Positions 12,101 through 27,100 are shown, counted from the stretch's first letter. The stretch: DNA of 64,000 nt from Eudorina sp. 2006-703-Eu-15 (GCA_003117195.1 BDSI01000021.1:496001-560000), one strand, 5' to 3'. Program-made: numbers and translations. Notes: generated by a model not told the origin, from the letters alone.

Positions 12101-15100
12101 CCCCTCGGCAACCACAAACCGTTTCGCCGAGGTGAGCCCAGTATGTAAGATGACGGCGACGTGCTTAGGTGGTGCATCGTGTGTTTACGTAGTGAGAGGC
12201 CCGCCCCCGCCCGAATCACCCAGGTCCAAGATACTCACCAGTCGACCTGCATCATGTGTTGATCGGCAGGCAGGGCAGGAGTGCGTGTCATGCATTGGGC
12301 ACGGTGTGTGAGTGTTGTAATCAGGTTCCTACCGCGCGGGTTCCTGAGGCACGGAGGGTTCGGCCGAGGCACCGTCGGCTGGTTGTAACGTAACCGTTAC
12401 AAGGTGGACCCGTATCCCGACCGGGTGTTCCAACGGGCCCAGATAGCTCGTAGGTGTGGCCGCACCGTATCCCGCTGCAGCTGCCGCCCTTTGGCTGTCC
12501 TGACACGGTCTGGCTGAAGATGCGGTCGCCCGGGAAGGGTACGGACGCTGGCGCCCTCGCCCCGCCTCTCGGTCCGGCCTGGCCTCGCCATACCCCTTGG
12601 CGGCAGCGCTGTTGGGTTGCCCCTTGTTGGCCCCGCCCGCAGGCCACGTTGCGGCGTCGCCGTAAACGGAAACATGATTCGCATAATGGGTTTTCCACGG
12701 GCTGTAATAACAATGTTTTGCAGCCACTGCTAACTGAACTGTACGGAACTGACTTGTTGCTGCCCTGCCCGACACACGCGGCTCCCATCAGGCCCTTGCA
12801 CGGCTGGACGGCGCCGCTGCCGTACACTCCCTCCTGGGCCTTGCGGTAGGCGCGGGGTCGGTGGCGGCGCTACCTCGACAGCTGCTGGCGGTCGTCGCGG
12901 ACGCCGCCGCGGAGCGCGCCCTGGCCGCCGCCTCCGCCCCGGATGCCGCCGTCGGGCAGTACGCTCTGGACGTGGCCCTGGCGCTGCCGCCGCCCTTCCT
13001 GGGGTGCCGCCCGTTGCTGTACCTGCTGGTGCCGCGGCGCCTGCGGCAGGTCCTCAACAGCGGGCAGCCGCAGCTCCTAGAGCTGCGCCCCGGGCAGGTA
13101 GTGGCGGCGTCGGCAGCAGCGGCGGCGGCGGCGGCGGCGAATCTGCCGGGCGCGCTGCGCTGCCGCGCGCTGGTGGCGCTTTGGTTCCTTGGCCGCCGGG
13201 CGGGGTGCAGCACCCTGAGCGACCAGGCCGTGGGGGCGCTGCGGAACGTGTGGGGCGCGGCCGCCGCCGCCGCAGCCTCCGAGAGCCCTTCAGCTGACGC
13301 CGCCGCGATCTCTTCGTCCGGCGGGGCACCCGGGCCCGACCCAGGCAAGGGGGCGCCTGTACCGAGCGGCGAGACGGCAACAGTGGCTGCGGGTGGCGGT
13401 GGCGGCGGGGGTCCGACTGGGACCCGCCAGGCCGCAGTCAGTGACGGCCGCTCCGAAACCCGTGGCAGTTCGGCAGACGATGGTGACGACGACGGCGGCG
13501 ATGACATTGTGTTGGAGGTGTCGCAGCCACGCCGCCGCAGCCGCGCAGGCGGTCGGAGCAGCAGCGCGGAGGCGCTCGCGCCGCACAGCGCGGAGGCGGC
13601 TGTGGCTGTGGGCGTGGGCGCAGGGCCGGCGCCGGCGCTAGGAAGCGGCGGACCAGCGCCGACGGCACCGCACGCAGGCCCCACTCTGGAATCTGCTGCA
13701 GCGGCGGCGGTTGCGACAGCCCTGGGCCAGCAGCGGCGGAACGTGCGGCCTCAGCAGCAACACCAGCAGCAGCCTAAGGGTGGGCTACTGCCCTACTCGC
13801 GGCCACTTCCGGACTGGCGGCTTCGGAGCCGAGTGAGCCCGGAGGCGGGCCGGCGGGTCATCGAGAGCATCCGACAGCAGGTGGGGCCACAAATGGACAA
13901 GGAGTTGAGAGGACCGGTATGTGGTGGTGCTGCACCATGGCTCCACGGTGCTGATGGGTTTTGCCCTGCCCGACACATGCTTAACGGGGCTGCCAACCTC
14001 TCGGGGGGCTGTGCGACATGACCTGGCTCGAGCTAGGCGAAGCCGCACCGCCGGCACGGGGGGCCGTTTCCCGTTTGAGTTTGTTGGGATACCGTATGCA
14101 TGGTGCGCCGCAACTTTGCAGAGAGGTAAACCCGCGGGTCGCGATGGCCCCGCCGCGCAGGAGTTTGGTGTGGGTGTGTCCGCCCCCGCCGAGGTGGCGG
14201 CGGTGCTGGCGGCGCAGGCGCGGCGGCTGCAGCGGGCGCTGCAGCGCCTGGCGGCTGATCTGTACTCGAGCCGGGTGCACCTGCTGCTGGAGCTGCTGCA
14301 GAACGCGGACGACTGCAGGTGAGGGAAGCGTGTGGCATGGGGCGGCTGCGTGGCCTGGGCCGGCTGTCCTAGGGTGCGGTGATCCAGGGGCTTGTAGCTT
14401 ACGTCATTCAGCGAGCCCCGACGCGACCGGGACTGTGCGTGTGCGTGTGTTGTGCCGGAGAGCGAACGACGTGACGTGAAGACGTTGGCGACGCGAGAGG
14501 GAAAGTACGCATGCGCGAAAGCGGAAGTGAGGTCGGTTGATTCAAGATGCGTGCTCCATGGCCTGGGCCCATTGCGGTCACTCACTTCCGCCCCTTGGCT
14601 CGTGCTTTGTTCCCCCCGCCCCCTTGCGCCCTCCCGCGCGCCCTTCCGCCGCCTTGCGTCCTCCCGTCGCTCCGCGGCCTCCGGCGGCGGTGGCAGGTAC
14701 CCGGCGGAGCTGGCGGAGCGCGGCGAGGAGCCCCGGATGGTGCTGCGGGTGGGAGCCAGCGGCCTGGCCGTGGCCACCAACGAGGTGCGCCAGCCCGCAG
14801 CATGGGCTGGGCTGGGCGGGGCGGGGCGGGGCAAGGTTGCGCTGGGAGGGGGCTTTTGTTTTACCTCCCGCGCCTGACAACGCGCGCCCCGACGTGCGGC
14901 CCGCCTGGTTCCTGCTGTGGGGTCTTGGACAGGCAGGTCCATGGCACCGTGCGTAGCGGTTACCTGCCCCAGACAGGTTCATGGCGTGCGGCGGTATCCC
15001 CCCATCCGGTTGTCCGGTATCCCCTCGGGCGTGCGGTGGGGCGTGTCCCTGCCTGGAGTGAGGCCACCCGTTCACGACGAGCAGGCGGTCCCACCTGTGC

Positions 15101-18100
15101 CCCGGCGGTGTTGGCCCTGCTACCCCCCCAAAAGGTGGGCTTCACCGAGGCGGATGTCCGGGCGCTCTGTGACGTGGGCGCCAGCTCCAAGGCGGCGGCG
15201 AAAGAGCAGCAGCAGCAGCAGGCGGAGCAGCAGCGGCAGGGGCAGCAGGACGAGGAGGGCGGTCAGACGGGCGAGAAGGGCATCGGCTTCAAGAGCGTCT
15301 TCGCGCTCAGCGATGCGCCCTGCATCTACTCGAACGGCTTCGCGTTCGGGTTTGACGCGCAGGTGGGGCCGAAGCGCTACATCCTAAACCCTATACTTAA
15401 GCAGGTTGACTCTGGCGGGTTTGGATCGGGTTTGGAACGGGTTTGGATCGGGTTTGGATCGGGTTTGGATCGCGTTGGATCAGGTTGGGGTTGGGGGCGG
15501 CACTTTGCGTGGGCTCGAGCGCAATTCCTAACGACCTCTGTAACCGTCACTCGCTGTCCTCAATTGGCTGCAGCAGGTAGGGGAACCCGTCGGTGGTCTC
15601 CACCGGATGTGTCACAAGAGGACAGCCTCCGTGGCCCCCATGCCGTGGCCCGATGCTCCCTTGTAGTCTGAACTCCCGGAACTGAACTCCCGGAACTGAA
15701 CGCCCGGAATTGAGCTCCCGGATCTGAACGCCCGGCATTGAGCTCCCGGAACTGAACTGAACTGTTCTGATCGCAGGACCCGACCGGCCTGGGCTACGTG
15801 CTACCGCAACCCCGAGATCCAGATCTGGATCCCACCATCACCAGCACCGCGCACCCCGCCTCCGAAACCAGCGCTTCCGGGCCCTCGGCAGCGCCGCATG
15901 AGAGCGGCAGGGGCGTGCCCCCAACAGCCTCACATCTCGGCCCGCCTCCACCGCCACCGCCGCCCTCCGGCTGGGGCACCGTCATTCTGCTGCCCGCAGC
16001 GCCGCGCCTGCTACAGCCACCGCCCAAGGCAGACCAGGCGAACGCGGCTGCAGCAGGACCGGCTGCGGCTGCGACGGCTTCGACGGCTGCGACGGTGCCG
16101 GCATCCGCCGGGGCCGCGGGGGGCGACGCTGGTGCCGCGAGTGGGGCCCCGCCGGGCAGCTGGAGCGTCCTGGCCGCGGGCTTGGTGGGGCAGGTCCGGC
16201 CGGGCGTGCTGCTCTTCCTCCGACGCGTGCGGCAGCTGGAGGTGCTGGACGAGCTGGCGGGCGTACGGCATGTCCTGCGGCGTACGGACCGGGAGGGCGG
16301 CGCTGTGGTGGAGGTAAAGCCGCGGTGGCGGGCGTGGCGAGCGCATCGCGTGGGGAAGAGAGCTCCTGGACCCTGGAGTGACGGAGACTGTGTGTGGGCG
16401 CCGTGGGGTGTTTGCCGTTGTGATCCTGTCGGCGACTGGCATCGGTGCTTGCATACGAAGCGGGTGTCCCCTCTCTTTGTCCAAAGCGGTGCCGCTGGCC
16501 GCGGCGCGATTCCTTGGCCCTGAACAACAGTACATGAAATGGCGGGGTGACATGACGGGGTGACCTGGCGCGCTTCCTTGCCTCTGCGTGTAGGTGACAT
16601 GGCGGGTGGAGGCTCTGGGCCCCGAAGGTCAGCCCCTCCCGGGGGAGCCGCTCCGGGAGACGGTGCACACGTGGATCGTGGGCGCCGCCACGCTGGCGCC
16701 GCCACTGGTGACCCGTGGGTCGTCTGGCCGCCGGCCCGCGGCGACCTCCGTCAAAGTCGCGCTGCCGCTGCCGCCGAAGCAGCAGCGGCACCGCTGCCCG
16801 TCGGGCGCCTCCGCCACACGCGGCGCGGGACATGCCGGTGGCGGCTGGGATGACCCAGGGGTCGGTGGCTGCCACGTGTTCGCGACGCTGCCGCTGCGGC
16901 CGTCGGGGCTGCCCTTTGACCTGCAGGTGTGCGGATGGTGCGCACGTAGGGGGCACCTCGGGGTGCAACCGGTGTCTCGTCATGACTGACACCCGCCCCC
17001 GCGGCTGTTCCTGCACAGGGCTCCTGCGTTCGGCAGGGAAACCTGCACGGGTGTTCATCGCGGAAACCCGCCCTTCCCCCCCACGTGCGCGTGGCGCCTG
17101 ATGTCCAATCAAGTCCATCTGTCCAACATCTGTCCATCTGCCTGGGACTCGTGTCACAGCCGCGAAGTGCACGGCTGCAAGCCGCCACAGTGTTTGGGCC
17201 TGAGCCAGTCCTCTCCCTTGACCACGTGTTTGCACCTCCCCCGTGCACTTCCCCTCCCCTATAGTATAAATATGTCTACCAATTTCCTGTACTCCCCTCC
17301 CCTCCCCCGCCCCGGGTGGCCCCCAGGCGGACTGGCTGGTGCCCTCCAGCCGCGAGGACATCAGCGGTGGGGAGGCGTGGAACCAGATGCTCCGAGACCA
17401 GGTAGGGAGACCGGGGAGGGGGGGGGAGGGGGCAGCAGGTGGCCCCGACGCCCCGAGACCAGATGGGGTGGTGGTGATCCCACGGACACGTGTGAACAGC
17501 GGGACAGCCTCCGCACCGTGTGAAGTCGTGTGGACGTGCTCACAAGGACGGGTGGTTGGGGTGCTGGCTGGTGCTCGTGCTGGCTGCTGTCGCGGGCCGG
17601 GCAGCCGGTGAACGGTTGGGTCTGCGTTGATGAAGAAACCAGCTACCGTCAAGGTATTGCTCCCAGCCGTGCGGTCCCTCCGTCACTCTATACCCCTGCC
17701 AACATGGCCACTGCATTGGTTGACGAAACCAGCTTCCGTCAAGGTGTTGCTCCCTGCCGTGCGGTCCCGCCAAAATTGTACCCCTAACACTCGGTACTCC
17801 TGCCGCAGATCCCGGCGGCGTTCCTCGACGCCATCCGCCACGCGATGCGCCTCCTGCCGTACATGCGTCGCGGAGGCTGGCTGCGGTACGTGCCGTACAA
17901 CCACTACGGCCATCAGCTGGGCAACGGCACCGCTGCCATGCGGCTGCTGCAGGCCGCGGGCGAAAGTACGGCCGAGACCACCGCCGGTGGAGCCGGAAAC
18001 GGCGGCGGCGCCGGCGCCGTCACGATGCCGTTCTTGCGGCCGGTCGTGGGCGCCATCGCGGCGGCGCTGCGCGCGACGCCGTGCATGCTGTCGTACAATG

Positions 18101-21100
18101 CGGATGACGGCGAGGGCAAGCTGCTGCGTCCGTCTCAGGTCGTGGTGGGCGCAAGTGAGGTGCGTGCGTGCCTCAGTCTATACCAAAAGGGGGAGAGGAG
18201 GCGCCCGCGGGCCAGCGCTAGGCACCTATAGCGGGAGAGGGTGTCGGGGTACGAGGCTTCAGGACGTTACGGCGCGTTTCCATGTCCTGCCTGCACCACA
18301 CCTACAGGCAGTGTGCACCGCAAAGGACTGTTGAGTGTGATGCGGCCGCGGCAGCCTAAGGCGAACGACGACGACCCACGGGAGTACCTCCCGCCCTCGC
18401 CCGTGCAGCGAGGTCCGAGGTGGACGGACCCGGCCCGAGTGGGTTCAGGGAGACGGTCCTGGGGCCGTTCCCCCAGCACCGCGCCGGCCGCACCGTCCGC
18501 CGTTTCCAGACTCCCTGTCATGTCATCGATCCGGCCGCTTATGTTGCCCCGGTACTGATGTGACGCAGACGCTGCGTCGCCTGCTTCCGGGCGAAGCGCT
18601 GGCGGCAGCTGCGGGCGTCGCCTACGCCGCCACAGACGGCCTGGCGGCGCCGGAAGCCGCCGCGACCGTGGACGCGTTCGGCGAGGGCGGGGAAGCGGCC
18701 GCGGCGGGCGCCGAGCCGGGGGGCGCCGAAACCAGCACCGGACGAGGCGGAGCGACGACGGACCCACGGGTCACGGCGGCGCTGGCGATGGAGTCGCTGC
18801 CGGCGCCCGGGGTGCTGCTGGCGCTGGGCCTGCAGGTGTTCGGTGCCCGTCACGCCGTGGCGGCGCTGCAGGTGGGTCGCCCCGGCTCCGCTGTTTTACA
18901 AATGGGCTGTCGGCCGTCACCCTAGGCTCCGCTGTTTTACGGAAGATGTTTGTCGCTCCGATTCGAGGGCGGGAACGAGACGGGAAGGGGGCCCCTCCCA
19001 AGGAAAGCCGTGGGACGGTGGTAGCGCCCCTCGGGCCCTCGAGCTACCACTTCATGGTCTCTCATGGCATCGAGGGGTCCTGCCTCTTGACGGTCATCCT
19101 TCTGGTGATGGTGGTGGTGGTGGTGGTGGTGGTGGTGGTGGTGGTGGTGGTGGTGGTGGTGGTGTTGGTGTTGGTGGCGGTGGTGGTGGTGGTGGTGGTG
19201 ACGTCAATCAGCCCTCCCTGTCGGTGACCATGGTCGTCTGCACGTCGCGCCATTCAGGCAAGTGCCATAGCCGCCGCGGTGACTGACCGCCTGCCTCCGT
19301 CTTGTCTGGCAGGTGCTGTTGAGCCAGGAAGGAACTGGGGGCGTGGAAGCCGCCGCCGAGGCAGCCGGCCCCGCAAGGCCCGGGGGCGGCCAGTGGGCAC
19401 CGGGGAAGCACCAGGCGGGCGGCGCTGCTGCCGCAGGGGCCCGCGGGGGGCTGGCGGAGGGCTGGCGCCGCGCCGCCGAGGTGGCCGGCGGCGGCGGCGC
19501 GCTTTGGCGGTGGCAGGTGCTGGCCTGCTGCGAGGAGCTGCTGGAGGAGGCCGAGGTGCGGAACCCTGGTGTGACGTGACGTGACTTGACACCAGGAAGT
19601 GGTTCGGGGACGTCGGCCTAGCTATAGCCGGCGGTGGCGGATACGGGATAAAGAAGAGCCGATGAGGTGGCAGGCGGTGTTGTGGCGCGCGTGTGTGTGT
19701 GTGTGTGTTATCAAGGAGAAAAGCTGAGCCGCGAATAAGCAGACCCGTGTCCAGCAATGCAACCGACGACTGAGACCGAGACCAGAGTTACCAATATGCC
19801 AGGGCGAAATATGTCGTCCATAAGGAGTACCAAGGTGGTGTAGGCCGTGATGCTGCAGCGCCCCGTATCGTTGTCGAGCGCCGGTGGGCGCCGGGACGCC
19901 AGCAGAAGCAGCGGCTATGACGTCGTAGGCTAACGCAGATGAAAACTCTACTAAGCTACCTACTGATCCTAAGGTGCAGCAAAAGCAAGGGCGTATGCGT
20001 CAACAGCGCGTGCAATGCCGACAGCAAGCAAGTGCCCGGCACAACCGTCCCAGCCCGTGCAGAAGGAAAAGATACTGACCTGAATGCAGAAACGGGAGCA
20101 CCAAGCGAAGCAGCACCGTCAGTGGTTAGCGAAGCGAAGTCGGAGGACATGCAAGGCGGATGGCAAGACAGGGACACACGTGAGCGCGACGGTCCTAAAA
20201 GTTGTTAGTAAGAAGGAAAAAACGAGCGTGTGTGTGTGTGTGTGAATCGTTACATATCTGCCGGGCCGACACTGGCCGGGGGCGCTAACCCGCCCCATAC
20301 GGGAGACCGCCGAAGCACTTTCCCCCGGATACGGGGGAAAGGGGCGTAAGGGGCCTCTGTCCCCTCGCTCTCAACCTAGGGCGTGTGTGTGTGTGTGTGT
20401 GTGTAAAAGAAAACTGAGCGTGTGTGTTTAGAAAAGTAACCCGCCCGCCCGCCCGAGCCCAGGTAGCAGGATACTTACCATGGAACCTGCAAGGAAAAAC
20501 TTACCAGACGTAGGCATGCGAACAAGGCAGCCGCGCCACCACCGCAAGGCAAATCACACCGCAAATACTAAATACGGAGACGCACGACGCACGCAAACGG
20601 ATTTGTTACCAACCTGTAAAATGCACGACGAATATATTGTGACGGTCCCCACGGAAGCAGCGCCGAGCGTCCATCATGCGGGAACACGGAAGGACGGAAG
20701 TTGTGAGGCAAAGCGGAAGGGAGGCAGACAAAGAAAAACAGTAACTAGACAAGGTGAAAGCAAACAGATCCCTATGGTGGTGGCGCGGCTATGTGTGAGA
20801 AACGGTGACCGAGGGATATGTAGGCACGGATGGGTACGGACGTGTGTGTTAAAATAAACCGAGAGACACGACTTGCGAGGACCCTGGACGGACGTGTGTG
20901 TGTGTGTGGTGGTGTGTGTGGATGTCGCGTATCCATCCCGCACTCTCTTATCGGTCCGGTCTTCTGGATGGCGACCTTGACCTGCCCGGCACGGGTCATC
21001 CTGGAAACACTTTCGAACCGGCACAGGTGCAGCAGGCGCATGGGGGCGGCTCAACCCGCGGCGCCACGTCATCCCTGTCGGTGAACCTGGCCCGCCCTGG

Positions 21101-24100
21101 AGCGCAGCTCCCCGGCGGCGCGCTCCACGGGCTGCTGGCGGCGCTGCGGGGGCTGCCGTTGGTGCCGCTGGTGGGCGGCCGGGCGGCAACGGCGGCGGAG
21201 GCGCTCATGCCGCCGGCGCCGCCGGCTGCCTTCGACGTCAGCGGCGGCGCCGCCGGTGGCGGCGGCGAGCCCTCGGTGGCGGCGACGGCGGACGGTGAAG
21301 CGGCGGACAATGGACCCGCCAGGGGGACGGGCCAGGACGGTGGCCCGTCAGTGGAGGCGGGTGCCGGGGCCGTGGTGGCGGCGACGTCAGCGGGGGCGGC
21401 GGCGGCTGGCGGCATCCTGGGCGAGGGAGGCTACCTGTACGGCTTCGAGCAGGAGCTTCCGCTCGTGAGCCTGACAGGTGTGTGGGGCGCCGGTGACGCG
21501 GTGAGGGGGGTTGGGCTATAGGAGGTTTCCCTCAACTTGTGGGCCTTATGGGCCACAAGGCTGGCGTAGACCACATCGCGGTGTTCGGAATCGTGAGGTT
21601 TTCGAAATGGGCACTGAGGCCACAGCCGAGTGGTGCCGCCGCCATGGCCATATGCCCAGGATGACCTCCCGAGGCCCTCAGCCGGCCCTCACCGGGGGGG
21701 GGGGGGGCAGCTGTGGGCCCGGCAGCTCTCCAGCCGCAGCACCCATCCGCCAGGCATTGTTTGTTGCCATCCACCTCCCACCTCCCCCTTCTGCATGACA
21801 CCGCCCAATCCGCTATTCCCCGGATGATGCACCGGGTCCGTGCCTCTCACTGCCGCCCGCGCTGCCCTGCTGGCCCCCCTGCCGTCACTTGGACCCTTCC
21901 CCCCCCCCACACACACAGGCTTGGCCGCGGCGGCCGGCTTGCTGCCCTGCTCCAGCCGCGGGGAGTCCGTCCAGGAGCTATCGCTGCGCTGCCTGCGCCG
22001 CCTGGGCCTGGCGCCGCTGCAGCCCGCGGACGTCATCACCCGCCACGTGCTGCCCGCACTGAGGCGCCTGCACGCGCACCTCGGCGCTGCTACAGCCGCT
22101 GCTTCGGCTACTGCTACGGCTACGGCTACTGCTGCTGCTGCTGCTGCTTTGGCTGGGTGCCATGATGGGCCACACTCTGGCCCCGCCGAGGCCGACGTCG
22201 TCGTGGTCCGGCAGCGCCTGCCGCAGCTGCCCGAGCCGGGTGTGCTGGTGGGCTACGCCGCCTACCTGATGCACCACCAGCACCTGGCGGCGCGCGACCC
22301 ACGGGTCGCTCGACAGTGGGCGGACGCGCTGCTGTGGGTCCTGGTGCCGCCGCCCGCGGTCCCGTCCCCGCTGGGGTCCGACGTGCTCGGGCTCGGGCTG
22401 CCACCACCGCAGGAGGAGCAGGAGGCGGGACCGCAGCCTCAGCCGGCTGCTGAGGAGGAGGAGCAGTCGTCGCCGCCGCCGCAGCAGCGGCAAGAGGAGG
22501 GCAGTGAGGGCAGCGCCGTTGCCGGGACGGAGGCGGCGGGCCCGCCGCCGTTTGCCGGCGGGAACACCCAGTCGTCCCCGCCTGGTACGCGGTCGTCATC
22601 CCCCGCTCCGGAGGCCGTCTGGGTGGCGGCGCCGAGCCGCGAGGGGGTGTGCCTGGGGCTCAGCTTCCCAGCGCTGACGGCCGTGCGACACCCGGGGCCC
22701 GCTGCCGCCGCCGCCCTGGCGGCGCTGGCGGCGGCGCGTGCCTCGGAGCCCTGCGCGCTGTGGGCGACCGCCTACCTGCGCTTCGGCAGCGCGGCGCAGT
22801 GGACCGAGTTCTGCGGCGCCGGCGTGCTGGGGTGCGGGTACACCTTCGTGCGGCTCTCGGACGGGCCAGCCGCCGCCGCCGCCACAGGCGACGACACTGA
22901 CCCGCGGGTCGGTGCCGGCGGGAAGGTCAGTGGCGACCTGACGGCGCTCCTGAACTACCTGGGGGTGCCGCCCGCTGTGCCCGATGCGGCGGCGGCGGCG
23001 CCGCCGCCGCCGTCTGAGATGTTGGCGGATCAAGATGTACGGCGATGTGGGTCGGCGGCGGCGGCGGCGGCCACAACCCTGCGCGCGGTCGCGCACCTGC
23101 TGGATGTCCTCTGGTCAGCCGAGTACGACACCCACGCCTGGGTGCTGGATTCGGAGCAGCCTCGCCCCGGGTCTCACCAGGACCCGCAGCGACCGCCGCG
23201 GCCGCAGCGGCGGCGGCGGCCGGCCGCCTTCCTGTCGGAGCTCCGGAACCGCGCCTGGCTGCCGGACACCTGCGGCGGCTGCGCCGTACCTGCCGGCGGC
23301 GAAGTGTTACTGCCGTCGCGGTCATTGCGTAGCCTGCTGGGTGCGTCGGCGCGCTACATTGGAGTGGAGGTTACCGACCCACGGTTCGCGGCGGCGCTGG
23401 GTCTGCCCTCATCGCCCTCCCTCCACTGTGTCCTGCGGCAGCTGCGGCTGTGGCGCCGAGGCGGTACAGACAGCGATGGCTACGCCGCGGCGGCGGCGGC
23501 GGCGGTGGCGAAGGCCGCCGCGCCGTCACAGCCTGTCTGCTGTCCCCAGCCTGGCTTCGCGAATCTGGCCGCGTGCTACAGCTACCTGGCTGGACTAGTC
23601 GCGGCCGAGGCTGCGGCGGCGGCAGGCGACGTCGGCGGCGTGTCGGAGGAGCACGTGGCGGCGGGCGCGCAAGGAACCCGCCGTACGGACGCGGACGGGT
23701 GCGGTGGGGTGGAGAGCGCCCTGGCGGCCATCCGTGCCGCAGCAGCGCGGGAGCCGCTGATTGCGGTGCGTGGTGGCGCAGGCCACGGCGGCGCGGCGCG
23801 TGGTGGCGGCGGCGGCGGCAGCGGCGGCGACGGCAGGGCGGGCCCGCTTCGGTGGTGTGGCGCGGCCGGGACGGTCTGGTCGCTGGGCCCTTTGACGGAG
23901 CTGGTCTCGGAGCAACAGGGGCCCGCGGCGGCAGGCGTAACTGCCGCACGGTTGCTCCCGCCGAGGTTGGCGGAGCTGTATCCGGCATCGCTGGAGTGAG
24001 TACCGTTTCGGGCAGGTGGACAGGGCGGTTTTATGGGTTTTGGGGAAGGTTCTAGAGAAGGTTTAGGGGAGTTAGACTGGACTGCAGGACGGAAGTTTTG

Positions 24101-27100
24101 GGGGGGGCGTTTTATGGGAGCGCCTGAGGAAAAAATGCGGTGTCGTGCGGGAGGACCGGCAGCGGACATCCCGCCAAGGGTACAAGGCTGCATGCTGGTA
24201 AGGGATGGAGTGGCATGGTCGCATCCCCGCCAGCTGTCCCCAGCCCGGCTTCGCCCATCGGGCCGCGCGCCACAGCTACCTGGCCGGATTGGTCGTGGCC
24301 AAAACCCCGGCTGCTCCGCGTCGGGATGTCATGCAGCGTGGCGCTGCTGATGTGTGCATGTGCCCGGGCGCGGGGGAAGCGTTCAAAGCGGCACACGTTA
24401 GGCGTGGAGCGACGCGGCGGTGCTCGCGGGCGTCTGAGAGGGGCCGTCTTAAGGGCGCGTACCGTACCCCCGCATACCGACACATCTTGACACTATTCCC
24501 AGCTGCCCTGCCCATGAATCCCTCGTCCCCGGCTGCCTGAACCCCTCCCTGCACACGGCCACCATCGCTGTCTCTGCAGCCGCCTCGCCTCCTCCAAAAC
24601 CTGTTCTGTTGGGACCGCAGGTCGTTCTTCACAGCCGTCCTGGCAGTTCCATCCCACCCGGACGTGGAACACCTGCTGTCGGCGGTCAGGAAGGCCGCCA
24701 CTGCAGCTGTTGCAACCACCGCCGCGAGCCCCGTTGGCGGCTGCGCTGCGGCTGCTGTTTTTCCTTCCGGCCGGGAAGGCGCCGAGGCGTTGACGTGCCT
24801 CGGGTGGTTGGGCTGGCTGCTGAGACCCACGGGTCGGCGTGAAGGTGCCGGCAGCAGCACCCGCCCTGACGGCAGCTCTGACGGCGCTGCCCTAGGTGAC
24901 CCGGAGGTAATCAGCCTGCAGGCCGGAGCCGGGGGGGGCCAAGGGGAGCGGCAGTGCGCGGACGAGGAGGGCGGAAGTGCAGAACCGCCGCTGGCGCGGC
25001 GCGCAGCTGCTGCTGCGGCAGCTGCGGCGGCGCTGCGCCGCGAGGCACTGCTGCCCACGGTTGACGGCCGCTGGGTGGCGGCGCCGGAGGCGGCGGCAGA
25101 GCCGCGCGCAGAGCCGGGCGCAGCGGGCGCACCAGCAGCGTTCCCGGGCACGGCAGCGGGCGAGATGGCGGCTGTGCTGGACAGCATCGTACTGACGGCG
25201 GCGGCGGCCGCGCCTGCGCCAACCTGGCAGTTGCGGGATCCCCAGCGCGCGGTTCCGGAGCTGCTCCTGGCCGCGAGGACGACCGGCCGCCGGCTGGACA
25301 TCGTTGGGCCGCCACTGCAGTCGCTGACGTCACTGGCTCAGCCGCCGCCGCCGCAGCAGCAGCAGCAGGAGCAGGAACAAGTTCAGGAGCAGCTGAAACA
25401 GCGGCAGCAGGAGCAAGTGCAGCAAAGGGCCCAGAGGGAAGGGGAGGGGCGGTCTGGAGAGGCGCAGGAGGGGGCGCGCGTTGGCGTTGGCGCGCGCGCC
25501 GCCGCCGGCCTCCGGCACCTCCTGTGCGACCTGCTGGGGCTGCCGACCCTTGGGTCGGTGGTGCGCGTTCGCGTCCGCATCGGGCCGGAGCGTCCACGCG
25601 GGCCGGCTTACCTGCACTCACTCTTGCCGTACTCCGATGAGCTGTCTTCTGGACGAGCATTGTTTGGGGTCGCGCCCCCTGGAGTGCCGGCCATGTTTGC
25701 GGATGGCGCTACTGCAAATGCTGCTGCGGATGCTACTGCGGATGCTACTGCCGGCAGTGCGGCCGCCACTGCCCTAGAGGAGCAGGAGCTGTTGGCCGTC
25801 GCGGAGGGCGTGCTGCGCCGCCTGAACGAGGTCGCGCCGTACCTCCGCCGATGGGCCTCCGTACACCTGCACAGTGCCGGCGGCGGCAGTAGCCAGTCGG
25901 CAGTCAGTGACGGCGATGGCGGCGGCGGCGGTGGCGGCTGCTCATTCGGCGATCCCTGGCTGCGGGCCGCCGCCTGGTTGGGTGTGGTGGCTGTGGGCAG
26001 CGACGTGGGGGTCGTGTACGAGGTGCCCCGGCTGGACCTGAGGACGCAGGTGGGGCGGGGTGGGGTCTGGGGCGGGGTCTGGGGGCGGCGGTGGGATGGG
26101 GTCCGGGGTGGGGCGGAGTGGGGTCTCACCCGCCGCTGCTCGTCAAGGGCAGACCAGTTTGGCCCAGCCTCCAGGCAGGCTCGCCGTACTGGCCTGATGC
26201 CGTCAGCTTCCACCCGCCGCTCCCTCTACCTGGGCTGGACACACCCACACCCACACCCACACCCACACCCGCACCCACACCCCACATCCCACCCACACAC
26301 CAAGCGCGCATCGCGGCCTCCGCTTCCGCCTCCGCTTCCGCCTCCGCCCTGCGCCCAAGTGCCCAGGGTACCGAAGCTACCGTCAAACTCCTCCTACCAA
26401 CATGGTAGCGCGTCCGAATGATGAATGAACGTGGCGATGGGGTGAGAGCCCGCAATGTACGCATCCTCCACCCCACCCCACCGCACCGCACCGTATCTTC
26501 TGCCTAACTCCCGACGTCACCCACCCAACCCTTACCGCCCCACCCTTCCCCCCGCACAGGCTCAGCAGGTGAGTGCGGCGATGCTGATGGCGGCGGATCC
26601 AGCCCCCGGCGGCGGCGGGGAGCCATGTAGCGTACAAGGAAGCGGCAGCGGCGGCAGCGGCGGTGACGAGGTCGTGGCGCCTCGTCCTCGTGGCCCGCTG
26701 CTGTACGTCGCGGTAGAGCCGGATGCGCTCCGGGCCTCAAGGCCGGGCGCGGCTGCGGCTGCTGCTGCTGCGGTGCTGGGGCCCGAGCGCTGGCGGGCGG
26801 TGTTCGAGGAGGTACCCAGGTGGGTGGCTGGCTGGGGGCCTGGCTGGCTGGGTGTCTCCAGAATTTGGGTTTTCTTGATTAGCCCCGCACGCCCTTCCCG
26901 ACACCCCGACACCTGACCCCCACCCCACCCCCGACCCCGACCCCGCGACCAGGTTGTTGTTCCGGGGGGAGACCCACCCCGGCTGCACCCGCTTCCTGCT
27001 GCTGCTGCACACCCTGATGGAGGCGGGACAGACGGCCGACGGGTTGGAGGCCTCCGTGGCTGCGCTGTACGGCAGCCTGCCGCGCTTGCCGCCGCCACTG

